In this document: one piece after another, positions 1 through 6,721 of the stretch | Numbering within the stretch: the stretch's first letter is position 1 | Layout of the letters: the number at the start of each line of letters is the position of its first letter | The notes under the pieces: model-generated | The model's input: only the letters and a program-made list of their open reading frames with translations | The model's database searches: none | Told to the model about the DNA's origin: nothing | Made by a program: the position numbers and the translations under genes | Assembly: GCA_020059765.1 (NCBI GenBank) | Contig: JAGVBM010000109.1 | Location: 1 to 6,721 of the forward strand | Direction of reading: 5' to 3' | Origin: Bacillota bacterium | Lineage (GTDB): Bacteria > Bacillota > Bacilli > Tumebacillales > Effusibacillaceae | DNA: 6,721 bases

Positions 1-2684
1 CGGGACTCAGCAACTATACGATTACGGACTATACAACCTATCTCTTGATCAGCACATCGAAAATAAAAGTAAAAGTTGAAAAGAATCCTTTTCGCGTCAA
101 TGTATACAAACCGGACGGCACGACGTTGATCGCCAAACAGTATGACAGCACGATCAACCGGAATATGGCCTGGCTTACCGATGGAACATCGATCATCGAC
201 AAGGTGGAAGACCACTTCTACTCGCCTGCCAATGAAGAATTTTACGGTTTTGGCGAGCATTACAACAATTTCCGCAAAAGAGGGACGGATGTAGACACCT
301 ACGTATTCAACCAATACAAAAACCAAAATGAAAAGACGTACATGGCGATTCCCTTTTTCTTGAATACAAACGGTTACGGCGTATATGTAAATTCGACGTA
401 TTATTCGAAGTTCAGATTGGCCACCGAACGAACGGACATGTACAGTTTTACAGCCAACACCGGCGGAAGTTCCAATTCCATGCTCGATTATTATTTTATC
501 TACGGAAACGACCTGAAAGACGTTGTCTCCAACTATGCCGATATTTCAGGGAAACCCGCCATGCTGCCAAAGTGGGCATTTGGATTATGGATGTCGGCCA
601 ACGAGTGGGACAGACAGTCGGAAGTGACGACTGCGATCAACAACGCAAATACGAACGACATTCCGGCGACGGCGGTTGTGCTTGAGCAATGGAGCGATGA
701 GAATACCTTTTATATTTTCAACGATGCCCAATATACTCCAAAACCTGGCGATCAGGCATTGACGTACAACGATTTTACATTCCCGTCTGCAGGCAAGTGG
801 CCTGATCCAAAGGGCATGGCGGATCTTGTCCACAATAATGGAATGAAACTGGTCATGTGGCAAATCCCGGTGCTCAAATACACCAGTTATCCATACCAAC
901 AAAAAGACAACGATGAATCGTACATGATATCCCAAGGGTATGCCGTAGGAAATGGCAGCGGCGGTCAGTACAGACTGCCTTGGGGAAGCTGGTTCGAAAA
1001 CAGTTTGCTGCTCGATTTCACCAACCCAAACGCAACGAATTGGTGGATGTCAAAAAGAACGTATTTGTTTGATGGTATAGGCATTGACGGTTTCAAGACC
1101 GACGGCGGGGAAATGGTCTGGGGCAGATGGAACACGTTTTCGAATGGAAAAAAAGGGGACGAAATGCGAAATCGATACCCCAATGAATATATCAGAGGCT
1201 ACAACGAGTTCGCCCGCTCCAAAAAATCCGATGCCGTCACATTCAGCAGGGCGGGAACGGCAGGCTCACAAAACTATCAAATCTATTGGGCGGGCGATCA
1301 AGAGTCGACCTTTGCCGCGTTCCAACAAGCCGTGTTGGCCGGAATGACCTCGAACATGTCCGGTGTACCTTTCTGGAGTTGGGACTTGGCGGGATTTACG
1401 GGAGTCTATCCCACTTCGGAGCTGTATAAACGATCCGTCGAGATGGCTGCTTTCTCACCGGTTATGCAATTCCATTCCGAAGCTTCAAATCCAAGCATCA
1501 GTGAAGAAAGATCTCCCTGGAACGCCCAGGCGAGAACAGGAGATTCCACTATTATCAGCACATTTCGCAAATACGCCAATACGAGAATGAATCTCTTGCC
1601 GTATATCTACAGCGAAGCCAAAAAGACAAGCGATACGGGCGTGCCGATGATGCGGGCGACGGTGCTGGACTACCCGCAAGACACCAATACGTACGGGCTG
1701 ACTTCCCAATATATGTTCGGCGACAATTTGTTGGTGGCTCCTATTGTGAATCAAGGGGAAACGAACAAAAGCATCTACTTGCCCCAAGGCGAATGGATCG
1801 ATTTTTGGTGGGGAGCACAGCGACCCGGCGGCAGAACGATTACGTATAACGCTGGTGCAGATGACATTCCCGTATTTGTGAAATCAGGCAGCATCCTTCC
1901 CATGAATCTGAATGCCAATTATGAATTGGGCGGCAGTATTGGAAACAACCTGAACAGTTATAGCAATTTAACCTTTAGGGTCTATCCGAACGGCACCACT
2001 TCCTATAATTGGTACGATGATATCGGAGGAAGCGTGAAGACGATTGCCTCGACTGAGCAATACGGTGCAAATACTGAAACTGTCTCGTTGCCGCCCATAA
2101 ATTCGACAAGTACCTTGCAGGTTTTCACCACAAAACCGAATTCGGTGACGTTGGATGGCAATGCGTTGACGCAGTATGATTCGCTCAGCGCTCTGCAAGG
2201 AGCTTCACAGGGATGGTACTATGATCCGGTCCAGAAATTTGCCTATGTGAAAACGGCTTCTGCAGCTGCTTCCAGAACTGTGGTCTTGAACGGCGTCAAC
2301 AAAGTTGAGTATGAAGCGGAATTTGCCGCTTTGAACAACGTGACGACAAACACGAATCACGCAGGTTATTCGGGCACAGGTTTCGTTGATGGTTTTGAAA
2401 CGGTAGGTGACTCGGTACAATTTGATGTGTCAGTGAAAACTTCGGGCACCTACACCGTTGATTTCAAGTACAGTTCCGCTGCCGGTTCGGGATCGCGTGC
2501 GATCTATGTCAACGGGACAAAAGTGCAAGACTTGTCTTTGCCGCAAACTGTGAATTGGGATACATGGGGAGTCGCTGCAACGACGTTGTCTCTCAATGCC
2601 GGTTTGAACACGATTACAGTCAGTTACGATGCCAACAATTCACTGGGAATAAACCTGGACAATGTCGCAATTCATGAAAACTGA
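1..2684 (+). CDS. ctsY: 3-alpha-isomaltosyltransferase (cycloalternan-forming enzyme), GH31, 5'-truncated by the window
   Basis: This secreted GH31 transglycosylase is expected to transfer isomaltosyl units from isomaltosyl-maltooligosaccharides to a 3-OH and cyclise two of them into cycloalternan (EC 2.4.1.387, from memory). The frame is open to the window edge, and the codons from position 3 (GLSNYTITDY...) already read as the GH31 N-terminal beta domain. The TTG at 45 is therefore internal, and no signal peptide is in view. Numbering from the codon at position 3 (893 residues visible; the Sporosarcina globispora enzyme is about 1090), the N-terminal domain runs to ~180 and the (beta/alpha)8 barrel from SGKPAMLPKW (~182) to ~540. 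Beta domains fill ~545-760 and a CBM35 module (VEYEAEF, NHAGYSGTGFVDG, GINLDNVAI) spans ~768-893. The nucleophile is Asp367 in GFKTDGGE (codon 1101) and the likely acid/base is Asp432 in YWAGDQES (codon 1296). Segments such as IDKVEDHFYSP and FGEHYNNFRKRG match CtsY as I recall it. No internal frameshift is seen. ctsZ follows after 45 nt. Confidence 0.93.
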   Translation, partial: GLSNYTITDYTTYLLISTSKIKVKVEKNPFRVNVYKPDGTTLIAKQYDSTINRNMAWLTDGTSIIDKVEDHFYSPANEEFYGFGEHYNNFRKRGTDVDTYVFNQYKNQNEKTYMAIPFFLNTNGYGVYVNSTYYSKFRLATERTDMYSFTANTGGSSNSMLDYYFIYGNDLKDVVSNYADISGKPAMLPKWAFGLWMSANEWDRQSEVTTAINNANTNDIPATAVVLEQWSDENTFYIFNDAQYTPKPGDQALTYNDFTFPSAGKWPDPKGMADLVHNNGMKLVMWQIPVLKYTSYPYQQKDNDESYMISQGYAVGNGSGGQYRLPWGSWFENSLLLDFTNPNATNWWMSKRTYLFDGIGIDGFKTDGGEMVWGRWNTFSNGKKGDEMRNRYPNEYIRGYNEFARSKKSDAVTFSRAGTAGSQNYQIYWAGDQESTFAAFQQAVLAGMTSNMSGVPFWSWDLAGFTGVYPTSELYKRSVEMAAFSPVMQFHSEASNPSISEERSPWNAQARTGDSTIISTFRKYANTRMNLLPYIYSEAKKTSDTGVPMMRATVLDYPQDTNTYGLTSQYMFGDNLLVAPIVNQGETNKSIYLPQGEWIDFWWGAQRPGGRTITYNAGADDIPVFVKSGSILPMNLNANYELGGSIGNNLNSYSNLTFRVYPNGTTSYNWYDDIGGSVKTIASTEQYGANTETVSLPPINSTSTLQVFTTKPNSVTLDGNALTQYDSLSALQGASQGWYYDPVQKFAYVKTASAAASRTVVLNGVNKVEYEAEFAALNNVTTNTNHAGYSGTGFVDGFETVGDSVQFDVSVKTSGTYTVDFKYSSAAGSGSRAIYVNGTKVQDLSLPQTVNWDTWGVAATTLSLNAGLNTITVSYDANNSLGINLDNVAIHEN

Positions 2685-2694
2685 TTCGCGTAAA

Positions 2695-2722
2695 AGGGGT
2701 TAAGAGAGGATTCTTAACCCCT
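2695..2722 (+). promoter_or_regulatory. Perfect 11-bp inverted repeat (hairpin) in the ctsY-ctsZ gap
   Basis: The left arm AGGGGTTAAGA (2695-2705), a 6-nt loop GAGGAT and the right arm TCTTAACCCCT (2712-2722) pair perfectly. No T-run follows on the plus strand (the next bases are CTTAATAATG), so it is a poor intrinsic terminator for ctsY. On the minus strand the stem is followed by TTTT, but no minus-strand gene ends here. The likely role, by inference, is an mRNA processing or stabilising stem, or partial attenuation, that sets the CtsY:CtsZ ratio. The hairpin leaves the putative ctsZ ribosome binding site at 2733-2741 unpaired. Confidence 0.7.
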
Positions 2723-2729
2723 CTTAATA

Positions 2730-2858
2730 ATGAAGGAAAGGCGGTTGGTCCTCTTGCAAAAGCGGAGAAGATTACGAACGAAGGTGCTGCTTTACCTTGC
2801 CTTGTTCTCTTTGTGGTTTACCGCGTTGATTGAGCTTCAGGCGAAACCATCCTATGCC
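2730..2858 (+). other. Sec signal peptide of the ctsZ product
   Basis: The peptide has an unusually long and strongly basic N-region (many Arg/Lys before residue 19), then about 18 mostly hydrophobic residues, then a polar C-region ending SYA before YVSALG. An A-X-A-like small-residue site (S-Y-A) suits signal peptidase I. No lipobox cysteine is present, so the enzyme should be released or wall-associated rather than lipid-anchored. Neither GH31 protein shows an LPXTG sorting signal or SLH domain in the part visible here. Confidence 0.8.
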
Positions 2859-5831
2859 TATGTCAGTGCATTGGGGAATGTGACCAACGTTTCGGTAGTG
2901 GGAGATTCGGTGACATTCACCGTTGACAATGGAACGGAGCCGAATGACGACATCGTGGCGGTGCAAGTGCTGCAGGACGGAATTCTGAAAGTGGATTACC
3001 GTCCGAACGGGGTTGATCCAAGTCCGGATACACCGATGATGGATCCGAATAAAACTTGGAGTGCGGTTGGCGCGACCATTTCTGCGTCTGCAGATCCCGT
3101 GGTGATTTCAACTTCAAAAATGAGAATTGAGATCACGAAAAATCCTTATCGCATGACTGTTAAAAAAGCGGATGGAACGGCGCTGTTCTGGGAACCTTCC
3201 ACGGGCGGCGTTTTCTACGACGGAGTGAGATTCGTCCATCCGAGCGGTCAGAATATTTATGGAATCCGAAGTTTTAACGCTTTTGAAGGGAATGGAGATC
3301 TGCTGCGAAACAACAGCAACCATCCGGCACACGCGGGAGAACAGGGAGATTCCGGCGGTCCCTTTATTTGGAGCACGGCAGGTTACGGTATTTTGGTGGA
3401 CAGCGACGGAGGCTATCCCTATACCGAGGACGCATCCGGGAAGCTGGAATTTTACTACGGCGGCACTCCAACAGAGGGGCGTCGGTATGCAAAAACGGAT
3501 GTCGAGTATTACATTATGCTGGGCAACCCTAAAGAAATCATGGGATCTGTCGCGGAAATTACCGGGAAGCCACCCATGCTGCCAAAATGGTCCCTCGGAT
3601 TCATGAACTTTGAGTGGGATACCAATCAAACGGAAATGGTCAATATGGTCGATACTTATCGGGCTAAAAATATTCCGATTGACGGCTACGGTCTCGACTA
3701 TGACTGGAAAGTATACGGGGAAAACAATTACGGAGAATTCAGATGGAACACGACGAAATTCCCGGATTCAGCCACGACAGCCTGGAAGACTGCAATGGAC
3801 GGCAAAGGAATCAAGATGATTGGCATTACCAAGCCGCGTATTGTCACGAAAGATTTCAGCAATCAGACAACTGTTCAGTCGATCGATGCGAACAACGGCG
3901 GCTATTGGTATCCGGGTCATAACGAATATCTGGATTATTTTATTCCGGTTACCGTAAGAAGTATCGATCCATACAATGCTGCGGCAAGGTCATGGTACTG
4001 GGACCATTCCAAAGATGCATTTGACAAGGGGATTGTGGGCTGGTGGAACGATGAGACGGACAAAGTCTCGGCAAACGGGGTAACCTATTGGTTTGGAAAT
4101 TTCACCACCACTCACATGTCACAATCTCTTTACGAAGGGCAGAGAAGCTATACGGCCGACAATAAACGTGTTTGGCAAACGGCGAGAACATTTTATCCGG
4201 GTGCGCAAAGATACGCCACAACTCTTTGGTCGGGAGACATCGGCATCCAATTTTATCAAGGTGAAAAGATTAGCTGGGCTGCGGGCATGCAGGAGCAACG
4301 GGCCGTTATGCTCTCTTCCGTCAATCTGGGGCAAATGAAATGGGGCATGGATACGGGAGGATTCAACCAGCAGGACGGAACGACAGCCAATCCGAGTCCG
4401 GAGCTCTATACGAGGTGGATGCAATTCAGTTCCTTGACGCCGGTATTCCGGGTTCACGGGAACAACCATCAACAGCGTCAACCGTGGTTTTACGGCACAA
4501 CGGCTGAAGAGATGTCCAAACACGCGATTCACTTGCGCTATTCGTTGCTTCCCTACCTGTATTCGTATGAAAGAAGCGCGTTTGATACGGGTGTGGGACT
4601 TGTGCGACCCTTGATTTTCGACTCTCCTGCGGATGCGAATGTAAACAATAATACAGAAGCCTGGCTGTTTGGAGACTGGCTGCTGGCCGCCCCCGTAGTG
4701 GAAAAAGGACAAATGTCGAAAGCGATCTACTTGCCTTCCGGAACATGGATTGATTACTTCAGAGGCATCACGTATGCGGGCGGACAAACCGTTTCCTATC
4801 CGATCAACGCCGACACTTTGTCGGATATGCCCCTCTTCATCAAGAAAGGAGCGATCATTCCGACCCAAAAGGTTCTCGATTATGTCGGACAACAAACGGC
4901 CGATACGATCAATCTCGATGTTTTCCCTGATTCGCAGCAAACAAGCTTTTCGTACTACGATGATGATGGATCCAGTTACAACTATGAACAGGGAAGTTAC
5001 TTCAGACAGTCCATTTCCGCTCAAGATCAAGGAACAAGCGGTATTAATGTCGCGATAGGCGCGAAGTCGGGCTCCTATGCTGCTGCTCTTCAATACTATA
5101 TTGCAAAAATTCATGGAAAAGCGGCTGCGAGTGTAACATTGAATGGCGCAACGCTTCCAAAGCAGACAGATCTCGCAGCGCTAAAAACTTTCGTTGGTGA
5201 AACCTGGGCAACCGGAAAAGATGTTTATGGAGATGTAACCTATGTAAAAGTGGCGGCAGGAAGTACGGCTGCCAAGACGATCGTAGCTTCCGGAAGCGGA
5301 AGTGTTTCAGATACCGCATTCAACTATGAAGCGGAGGAAGCTTCGCTGTCGGGCAATACAACCGGCACCAAAGCTTCTGTAAACAACAACCATTCCGGTT
5401 ATTCGGGAACGGGTTTCGTGGACGGACTATACAATGCAGGCGCTGGAGTCACATTTTATGCGAATGTAAAAACAGGCGGCGATTATAATGTGGGTGTAAG
5501 ATATGCGAATGCAACAGGCTCAGCGAAAACGTTGAGCATGTATGTAAACGGGGAAAGAGTCAAACAAACGAGTTTGCAAAACCTCGCCAATTGGGATACG
5601 TGGTCCGTACAGACCGAAACACTGCCCTTGACGGCGGGCAATAACGTTATTACATTGAAATATGACAGTGATGCGGGGGATACCGGAAATGTAAATCTCG
5701 ACTGCATCACGGTTCCATTTGTCCGGGAAGCAACTGGAATGTTTGGCAAGATTCCGTTCAAACACTGCCGCTCAATGCGGGAGCGAATACGATTGCGTAT
5801 CGGATGGACTCTACGGACAGCGGAAATGTAA
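2730..5831 (+). CDS. ctsZ: 6-alpha-glucosyltransferase of the cycloalternan pathway, GH31, C-terminally truncated by a deletion/frameshift
   Basis: By family this secreted GH31 enzyme moves alpha-1,4-linked glucose from maltodextrin to the 6-OH of a non-reducing end, making the isomaltosyl donors used by CtsY. Numbered from ATG 2730 (TTG 2745 is also plausible), residues 1-43 are a signal peptide: basic N-region (KRRRLRTK), hydrophobic core (VLLYLALFSLWFTAL), cleavage after PSYA. The GH31 N-domain spans ~44-277 and the barrel starts at TGKPPMLPKW (278) and ends near 620. Beta domains fill ~625-860. A CBM35 module (FNYEAEEASLSG, NHSGYSGTGFVDG, NVNLDCITV) spans ~864-997. The probable nucleophile is Asp441 in GWWNDETD and the acid/base Asp503 in LWSGDIG. 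Up to Phe997 the protein matches CtsZ as recalled. The last 36 residues (VREATGMFGK... to stop at 5829) resemble no CBM and come from a frame change. Full-length relatives have about 1280 residues, with a second CBM35 and a CBM61 after this point. The active site is intact, so activity may remain. Confidence 0.92.
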   Translation: MKERRLVLLQKRRRLRTKVLLYLALFSLWFTALIELQAKPSYAYVSALGNVTNVSVVGDSVTFTVDNGTEPNDDIVAVQVLQDGILKVDYRPNGVDPSPDTPMMDPNKTWSAVGATISASADPVVISTSKMRIEITKNPYRMTVKKADGTALFWEPSTGGVFYDGVRFVHPSGQNIYGIRSFNAFEGNGDLLRNNSNHPAHAGEQGDSGGPFIWSTAGYGILVDSDGGYPYTEDASGKLEFYYGGTPTEGRRYAKTDVEYYIMLGNPKEIMGSVAEITGKPPMLPKWSLGFMNFEWDTNQTEMVNMVDTYRAKNIPIDGYGLDYDWKVYGENNYGEFRWNTTKFPDSATTAWKTAMDGKGIKMIGITKPRIVTKDFSNQTTVQSIDANNGGYWYPGHNEYLDYFIPVTVRSIDPYNAAARSWYWDHSKDAFDKGIVGWWNDETDKVSANGVTYWFGNFTTTHMSQSLYEGQRSYTADNKRVWQTARTFYPGAQRYATTLWSGDIGIQFYQGEKISWAAGMQEQRAVMLSSVNLGQMKWGMDTGGFNQQDGTTANPSPELYTRWMQFSSLTPVFRVHGNNHQQRQPWFYGTTAEEMSKHAIHLRYSLLPYLYSYERSAFDTGVGLVRPLIFDSPADANVNNNTEAWLFGDWLLAAPVVEKGQMSKAIYLPSGTWIDYFRGITYAGGQTVSYPINADTLSDMPLFIKKGAIIPTQKVLDYVGQQTADTINLDVFPDSQQTSFSYYDDDGSSYNYEQGSYFRQSISAQDQGTSGINVAIGAKSGSYAAALQYYIAKIHGKAAASVTLNGATLPKQTDLAALKTFVGETWATGKDVYGDVTYVKVAAGSTAAKTIVASGSGSVSDTAFNYEAEEASLSGNTTGTKASVNNNHSGYSGTGFVDGLYNAGAGVTFYANVKTGGDYNVGVRYANATGSAKTLSMYVNGERVKQTSLQNLANWDTWSVQTETLPLTAGNNVITLKYDSDAGDTGNVNLDCITVPFVREATGMFGKIPFKHCRSMRERIRLRIGWTLRTAEM
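2733..2741 (+). promoter_or_regulatory. Ribosome binding site bearing on the ctsZ start codon
   Basis: AAGGAAAGG lies just downstream of the ATG at 2730 and 7 nt (from the end of AAGGA) before an in-frame TTG at 2745. The ATG itself has only pyrimidine-rich hairpin sequence directly upstream. The nearest purine-rich stretch (AGAGGA, 2705-2710) is 19 nt away and partly in the loop. This favours TTG 2745, which would shorten the signal peptide N-region by five residues. A second in-frame TTG (2754) sits at longer spacing. The choice does not change the mature protein. Confidence 0.5.
5718..5726 (+). other. Deletion/frameshift junction within the ctsZ CBM region
   Basis: Up to TTT (Phe997, 5718-5720) frame 0 encodes the normal end of the first CBM35 (NVNLDCITVPF). 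From CCG at 5723, frame 2 encodes PGSNWNVWQDSVQT and then NAGANTIAY, the last third of a second CBM35. The two NVNLD-type motifs (codons 5688 and 5825) are 137 nt apart. In the Sporosarcina globispora homologue, as I recall it, they are about 132 codons (~396 nt) apart. About 260 nt therefore appears to be missing, a number not divisible by three, which explains the shift. No slippery heptamer is seen at the junction. The exact breakpoint could lie a few bases either way. Confidence 0.8.
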
Positions 5832-6349
5832 ACCTGGATCGAATTCTGGTCGCAACAAGTATTCCGGGAGTACCCGAATCGGAAAAGAATTTGCTGGACA
5901 ATCCGGGATTTGACAGGGATTTGAATTTTAACAGCAATTGGACGGAATGGCATCCGACGGGACAATCCGTTGCGTTTGGCATCGATAGCGGATCCGGCAT
6001 CAATCCCCCGGAATCCCCGTGGACAGGCGACAAACGGGCGTACCTGTATGCGCCAACCGCTTATCAACAAAGTATTCACCAAGTCGTCAGTGTTCCGGAG
6101 AACAACGCAAACTACAAATTTGAGGCTTGGGTTCGGCTCAAGAACGCAGCTCCCTATACGGCGAGGACGGAAATCTCGAATTATGGAGGCAGTGCACAGT
6201 ATTACAATATATCCAATGACGGCGTATGGAAGTATATCAGCATCAGCAATATTTTTGTCACCAATGGCCAAATCGATGTCGGATTTTATGTGGATTCGCC
6301 CGGAGGGACAACAATGCACGTCGATAATGTGCGGGTCACCAGACAATAA
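5721..6349 (+). pseudogene. Out-of-frame remnant of the ctsZ C-terminus: end of second CBM35 plus CBM61-like module
   Basis: The frame starting at 5723 stays open for 208 codons to TAA at 6347. It reads as the tail of a CBM35 (SNWNVWQD, NAGANTI, DSGNVNLDRILV), a short linker, then a jelly-roll module with LLDNPGF, WTEWHP, NPPESPWTGDKRAY, YQQSIHQ, YKFEAWV and YVDSPGGTTMHVDNVRV. This matches the C-terminus of CtsZ as recalled. In the related Paenibacillus sp. 598K enzyme the second CBM35 and the CBM61 bind alpha-1,4-glucan (from memory of the structural work). The only in-frame ATG before the CBM61-like part (5804) has no good ribosome binding site at proper spacing, so independent translation is unlikely. 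The absence of any further stop or frameshift suggests a recent lesion or a sequence error. Confidence 0.82.
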
Positions 6350-6430
6350 CAATTATCTTGCACAATTGTCTTGTGACATTGCAGTCACCTTGGAACAGAT
6401 TCACACAGAGTTTCAGCCAACTTAAAATGG

Positions 6431-6461
6431 AAACGGCCCATGCTTGTCTGGGCCGTTTTTT
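6431..6461. terminator. Bidirectional intrinsic terminator between ctsZ and the convergent transporter gene
   Basis: A perfect 10-bp stem, AAACGGCCCA (6431-6440) with TGGGCCGTTT (6449-6458), encloses an 8-nt loop and ends in a run of six T on the plus strand (6456-6461). This ends the ctsY-ctsZ transcript. In the minus direction the same stem ends in TTT and then CCATTTT, a weaker but workable signal for the opposing gene. The stop codon of that gene (6460-6462) overlaps the T-run. The 81 nt from the ctsZ stop to the hairpin (6350-6430) show no other recognisable feature. Confidence 0.9.
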
Positions 6462-6721
6462 ACACCCCTTTCACATGTCGCAGCCTTGGCAGGGATTTCC
6501 GATTGGACACAGCAACCCCCAGCAGAATCAGAAGACCGCCAATCACCTGACTTGCAAAGATGGCGTCACCCAAGACAAAATGTGAGACAATCAACGCAAC
6601 AAAGGGCGGAATATTCATAAACATCGATGCGGTGGAAGCTCCGACGCGAGCGACACCCTGGTTCCACCAGAATCCGGCCAATCCTTGTGCTGCAATGCCT
6701 GCGGCGATTAGCAGCAGCCAA
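6460..6721 (-). CDS. EamA/DMT-family transporter, C-terminal part (5' end outside the window)
   Basis: Eighty-six codons before the stop are visible, and the frame is open to the window edge. The TTG at 6681-6679 is internal, not a start. The sequence shows three hydrophobic segments typical of the end of the second EamA repeat: WLLLIAAGIAAQGLAGFWW, then ASTASMFMNIPPFVALIVSH, then ASQVIGGLLILLGVAVS. A short basic, presumably cytoplasmic tail (NRKSLPRLRHVKGV) follows. The pattern W-N-x-G-V-x-R-x-G-A-S, an N-x-P-P/V helix and a LGD/E turn are characteristic of drug/metabolite-exporter family permeases. The substrate cannot be told from this part. The gene converges on ctsZ and shares its terminator, so it is not in the same operon and a link to the cyclic sugar pathway is not implied. 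Confidence 0.85.
   Translation of the reverse strand, partial: WLLLIAAGIAAQGLAGFWWNQGVARVGASTASMFMNIPPFVALIVSHFVLGDAIFASQVIGGLLILLGVAVSNRKSLPRLRHVKGV

Noticed and set aside
45..47. TTG as the start codon of the first gene
   Set aside because: The frame is open upstream to the window edge and already encodes GH31-like sequence. A secreted enzyme of this family needs a signal peptide, and none follows this codon.
4119..5114. Long minus-strand open frame (331 codons) opposite ctsZ
   Set aside because: It lies wholly within a well-supported GH31 coding region. Its translation is Arg/Ile/Ser-rich with no recognisable domain, as expected from the antisense of a biased coding frame. No ribosome binding site or promoter was recognised.
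5712..5730. Programmed ribosomal frameshift joining ctsZ to its C-terminal modules
   Set aside because: There is no slippery heptamer or obvious downstream stem. About 85 residues of the second CBM35 are absent from the DNA altogether, so a frameshift alone would not restore the normal protein.
5483..6352. Minus-strand open frame (289 codons) opposite the ctsZ C-terminus and remnant
   Set aside because: The plus strand encodes recognisable CBM35 and CBM61-like modules across the same bases. The antisense product has no family-like motif.
6358..6585. Small plus-strand open frame downstream of ctsZ
   Set aside because: It runs through the terminator hairpin and antisense to the EamA gene, and its product has no recognisable features.
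1..6721. Mobile element, CRISPR, tRNA/rRNA or phage signatures
   Set aside because: No terminal inverted repeats with a transposase, regularly spaced repeats, or tRNA/rRNA-like sequence were seen on either strand.

Overview
The window reads like a piece of a chromosome from a Gram-positive member of the Bacilli (Bacillales, perhaps Paenibacillus- or Alicyclobacillus-like). The support is strong similarity, recalled from memory, to the ctsY-ctsZ gene pair of Sporosarcina (Bacillus) globispora, AG-rich ribosome binding sites, a Sec signal peptide of Gram-positive type, and middling GC. The genus cannot be fixed from this sequence.

Layout. Positions 1-2684 (+) hold the 3' part of a glycoside hydrolase family 31 (GH31) gene, a CtsY-type 3-alpha-isomaltosyltransferase. 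Its signal peptide and roughly 200 N-terminal residues lie upstream of the window. A 45-nt gap with a perfect 11-bp hairpin separates it from a second GH31 gene, a CtsZ-type 6-alpha-glucosyltransferase (2730-5831, +). The catalytic part and first C-terminal family 35 carbohydrate-binding module (CBM35) of that gene are intact. Around 5720 the reading frame breaks: most of a second CBM35 module is missing, and the rest of the normal C-terminus (end of that module plus a CBM61-like module) continues in another frame to 6349. A strong bidirectional terminator (6431-6461) follows. A convergent gene on the minus strand (6460-6721) is the 3' end of an EamA/DMT-family membrane transporter.

How the genes work together. 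In characterised systems the CtsZ-type enzyme moves a glucosyl unit of starch or maltodextrin onto the 6-OH of the non-reducing end, giving isomaltosyl-maltooligosaccharides. CtsY then transfers and cyclises isomaltosyl units through alpha-1,3 links to make the cyclic tetrasaccharide cycloalternan (cyclic nigerosylnigerose). Both enzymes are secreted. The pair would convert external starch into a cyclic sugar that competitors use poorly. The transporter gene is probably unrelated.

The most unusual feature is the internal deletion with frameshift in the binding-module tail of ctsZ. It predicts an enzyme with an intact active site that has lost its distal starch-binding modules, unless it is an assembly error. 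Nothing else in the window looks like a new system.
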